Below, piece after piece: positions 61,778-64,000 of a stretch of DNA of 64,000 bases. The DNA is from Bacillus pseudomycoides (GTDB lineage Bacteria; Bacillota; Bacilli; Bacillales; Bacillaceae_G), in assembly GCF_022811845.1 (NCBI RefSeq), contig NZ_CP064266.1, positions 4,340,001 to 4,404,000 of the forward strand. Reading direction: 5' to 3'. The position numbers and the translations under genes are program-made. Positions within the stretch are counted from its first letter, which is position 1; the number at the start of each line of letters is the position of its first letter. A model generated the notes under the pieces. That model worked only from the letters and a program-made list of their open reading frames with translations. It ran no database searches and was not told where the DNA came from.

Positions 61778-62980
61778 TCACTGATTTCGTTGTGCTTCTT
61801 TAAATTCTTCCTTAATTTGAGCAAGCGTTCCTTCTTCTGTAATTAATCGGTATGCTGCATATGATAATGCTTTTGCGGATGTAATTAATGCTTTGTCTCC
61901 AAGTTCCGAACAAGCTGCTTCTCTAAATTCATTCGTATGTGCGATTAAATTGTCCGGACCAATTTTGATATAAGGGTGAATCGTTGGTACGACTTGACTC
62001 ACATTTCCTGCATCTGTTGAACCGATTCCAAGTCTTTCTTTACGACTTACATCTTCACCAAGGTTTTCAAATTCCTCAGCAATCACTTCATTAAATGTCT
62101 TTGTCACTAATAATTCATCAATTTCATTTTGGAACTGATTGATTTTTACTGTTGTTCCTGTTGCTAATGCAGCTCCCTTTGCAATATTTCGTACCTTTTC
62201 AGTTATTTCAATACATCTTTTACGTGTTGCCGCGCGAATGAAAAAGCGTGCTGCAGCATAATCCGGAATAATGTTTGGTGCCTTACCACCTTCAGTAATG
62301 ACACCATGAATTTTCACATCTGATGGAAGTTGTTGGCGTAGTGCATTAATCCCATTGTAAAGCTGAATCACCGCGTCTAATGCATTAATTCCTTCCTCTG
62401 GCGAAGCTGCCGCATGTGCCGTCTTTCCATAAAAATGAAAATCAAGTGGATCAACTGCCAGTGATGGACTTGTCGTTGCTGTTTTTCCGTTAGGGTGAAT
62501 CATAAGTGCTGCATCAATATTATGAAACAAACCTGCTTTCACATAACTTGCTTTTGCACTTCCGTTTGGCCCACCTTCTTCTGCTGGCGTCCCAAATACA
62601 ACGATTTCACCACCAATTTCTTCAATTATTTCCGATAATGCAATGGCTGCCGCAACACTTATTGTTCCAATTAAATTATGACCACACGCATGACCTAATC
62701 CAGGCAAAGCATCATATTCTGCTAAAAAGGCAACTGTCGGTCCTTGTTTTCCTGAACTTTTCCGTGCAATAAATCCTGTTTCATGTCCTGCGATATTGTG
62801 CTGAAGCTGAAATCCTGCACTCCCTAAAAGTAAACTTAATGTTCTAGATGCAAAGAATTCCTGATTACCAATTTCAGGGTTCGCATGTATATCATGACTT
62901 GTTTTTAAGTATTTTTCTTTATTTCTTTCTATACTTTCAGTAATACTATTTCGGTGTGACGTTACTTGTTTTGTTCCCAT
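61778..62980 (-). CDS. M20-family N-acyl amino acid amidohydrolase, S-box regulated
   Basis: A 400-residue dinuclear-zinc amidohydrolase (M20D). GLGHACGHNLIG and PAEEGGPNGSAK carry metal ligands and the catalytic Glu; YGKTAHAAASPEEGINALDA is the dimerisation-domain signature. AAAGGAGGAA precedes ATG. It stands alone behind a SAM-I riboswitch, so its substrate is probably an N-acyl or N-acetyl sulfur amino acid (for example N-acetylcysteine or S-substituted derivatives), salvaged when SAM is low. Confidence 0.9.
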   Translation of the reverse strand: MGTKQVTSHRNSITESIERNKEKYLKTSHDIHANPEIGNQEFFASRTLSLLLGSAGFQLQHNIAGHETGFIARKSSGKQGPTVAFLAEYDALPGLGHACGHNLIGTISVAAAIALSEIIEEIGGEIVVFGTPAEEGGPNGSAKASYVKAGLFHNIDAALMIHPNGKTATTSPSLAVDPLDFHFYGKTAHAAASPEEGINALDAVIQLYNGINALRQQLPSDVKIHGVITEGGKAPNIIPDYAAARFFIRAATRKRCIEITEKVRNIAKGAALATGTTVKINQFQNEIDELLVTKTFNEVIAEEFENLGEDVSRKERLGIGSTDAGNVSQVVPTIHPYIKIGPDNLIAHTNEFREAACSELGDKALITSAKALSYAAYRLITEEGTLAQIKEEFKEAQRNQ

Positions 62981-63006
62981 TTCCCATTCCTCCTTTAAAT
63001 TTACAC

Positions 63007-63046
63007 ATAAAAAAGCCTCTTCCTAAAAGATAGAAAGAGGCTTGAA
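63007..63046 (-). terminator. Riboswitch-controlled terminator
   Basis: AAGCCTCTTTCTATC and its partner GGAAGAGGCTT pair, then T6 on the minus strand, between the S-box and the M20 gene. Confidence 0.88.
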
Positions 63047-63070
63047 CATACAGTTTAAAAAATGGCCTTC

Positions 63071-63176
63071 TTTCTTATCTTTCAAGTCTTTCACTTGCTG
63101 GAATTGGCACAGTATTCATATTGAATCCGCTGCCGAGGTTTCATAGGGCCAGTCCCTCCACCTCTCGTGATAAGAA
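63071..63176 (-). ncRNA. SAM-I (S-box) riboswitch upstream of the M20 gene
   Basis: Minus-strand order: CTTATCACGAGAGGTGGAGG, GGCCC, GAAACCTCGGCAGC, GTGCCAATTCCAGC and the closing AAGATAAGAAAGAAGG. All core S-box boxes are present. Confidence 0.94.
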
Positions 63177-63262
63177 AATTGTTTTTATTTTCATAAAATT
63201 ATATTAAATTATTTTCATTCTATTGTTATTCCGAGTAAATGTCAAGGAATTCCGATCTGATT

Positions 63263-64000
63263 TTAACGAATATCTAAAAACCCTTTTAAAACTCCAATCG
63301 TTTCAGGTGCATATAATCTTGCACATATATAAGGGAATTCCGGGCTACCTTCAAACATCATTTGAGATGTTAAAGGCGCTCCTGCCCAAAAAGTTTCATC
63401 ATCAATACATACAAATGGAAGTGATTTATTTTGCCTTTGCACTTTTACATTTTTTAATGGAATTGGTCCATCGCTATATATTGTTACTTGTGCTGTTGTA
63501 CGCATTAATGCCTGCCATACTCTTTTATCCACTTGTCTTGTACTTGGAAGCGAGATAATAATTTTTTGTTTTGCTGACAGAATATCTTTTACTAATCCTT
63601 TCGGCTCTTCCAAATTCATTTGCATATACCATCGCAAACGTTTTGTAATCTTTCGCTCTACCAACGGACGGGATGTTGTACGATCATATACATTTCCGTG
63701 TCTTTCTAAATGAGCAGTTAATTGGGATAACGCTTGTTTTCTAGAAAGATTTTTCCGCATATACTGGCAGTCTGATAACTGAATGAACTTCCCTCTTGCC
63801 CTTGATACCGCAACGTTTACAAGACGATGATTTTTATGATCAAAGAATAACACGCCAGGGCGCTCTTGCGGATAACTATCTACCGTATCAAATATCATCA
63901 TGTCTCGTTCAGATCCTTGAAATTTATGAACTGTCGCTGCTAGAACAGGTGTATTTCGATACTTTGTTTTTTGCAATACTTCTCTTATAAATGTTGATAA
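63263..64000 (-). CDS. SF1 DNA/RNA helicase, C-terminal part (runs off the window)
   Basis: The frame enters from beyond 64000 and ends at 63263. VLAATVHKFQGSERDMMIFD is helicase motif V and LVNVAVSRARGKFIQL is motif VI of the UPF1/AAA_12-type SF1 helicases; a PLD-like or nuclease-type tail (SAKQKIIISLPST, VTIYSDGPIPLKNVKV) follows. The N-terminal ATPase core lies outside. The apparent start at 63976 is an internal TTG. Probably a DEAD/AAA-type ATPase with C-terminal phospholipase-D-like region. Confidence 0.85.
   Translation of the reverse strand, partial: LSTFIREVLQKTKYRNTPVLAATVHKFQGSERDMMIFDTVDSYPQERPGVLFFDHKNHRLVNVAVSRARGKFIQLSDCQYMRKNLSRKQALSQLTAHLERHGNVYDRTTSRPLVERKITKRLRWYMQMNLEEPKGLVKDILSAKQKIIISLPSTRQVDKRVWQALMRTTAQVTIYSDGPIPLKNVKVQRQNKSLPFVCIDDETFWAGAPLTSQMMFEGSPEFPYICARLYAPETIGVLKGFLDIR

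Overview
The window is AT-rich Firmicute chromosome, almost certainly from the Bacillus cereus group. This rests on a spore-coat polysaccharide cluster (cotS/cotSA with the sugar-nucleotide genes), two SAM-I (S-box) riboswitches, a Pcp + PxpABC pyroglutamate operon, class-B PBP2A, GGAGG-type ribosome binding sites and TTG/GTG starts. No rRNA, tRNA or CRISPR array was seen.

Region by region. 1-5.9 kb is a graveyard: an IS200/IS605-type tnpA/tnpB pair, a headless tyrosine recombinase, IS110 and IS3 fragments, and several small genes broken by single frameshifts or stops. 6-14 kb is a melibiose/alpha-galactoside module: on the minus strand a binding protein, two permeases and a GH4 alpha-galactosidase, and divergently a YesM/YesN-type two-component system, with a perfect CcpA cre site in the divergent promoter region. 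14-27.5 kb is accessory: an APH-like kinase, two secreted proteins with a beta/gamma-crystallin-like C-terminus, an amidohydrolase, an agmatine-deiminase homologue, a GNAT, a broken CPBP protease and a DUF2785 protein. A class I methyltransferase with a short leader ORF and a sequestered Shine-Dalgarno sequence lies at 26.5-27.5 kb; a decayed copy of its first 415 bp lies 10.8 kb upstream.

27.5-43.5 kb is mostly core genome: DUF4188, PBP2A, a sirtuin, the pyroglutamate operon (iclR-pxpB-pxpC-pxpA-DUF969-DUF979-pcp) behind a clear sigma-A promoter and a palindromic operator, an OFA-type MFS transporter, signal peptidase I, CutC, an SH3/M23 peptidase and YdbC.

43.7-47.3 kb is an S-box operon (metQ, an acyl-CoA-dehydrogenase-like flavoprotein, a short metN, metI). 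47.7-52.7 kb holds GNATs, a DinB protein, an LCM-type methyltransferase behind a promoter-proximal terminator, and a DUF218 protein. 53.2-61 kb is the spore-coat polysaccharide cluster: UDP-glucose synthesis, oxidation to UDP-glucuronate, epimerisation, a glycosyltransferase and CotS-family proteins, plus a very acidic repeat-tailed protein. The end carries an IS3 remnant, an S-box-controlled M20 amidohydrolase and the C-terminal part of an SF1 helicase that runs off the window.

The strongest candidates for new biology are the methyltransferase leader at 26.6-26.7 kb, the attenuated methyltransferase at 50.3 kb, the non-canonical S-box methionine-type transporter operon, the pyroglutamate operon with DUF969/DUF979 membrane proteins, and the duplicated hairpin-bearing leader at 5.2 and 23.2 kb.
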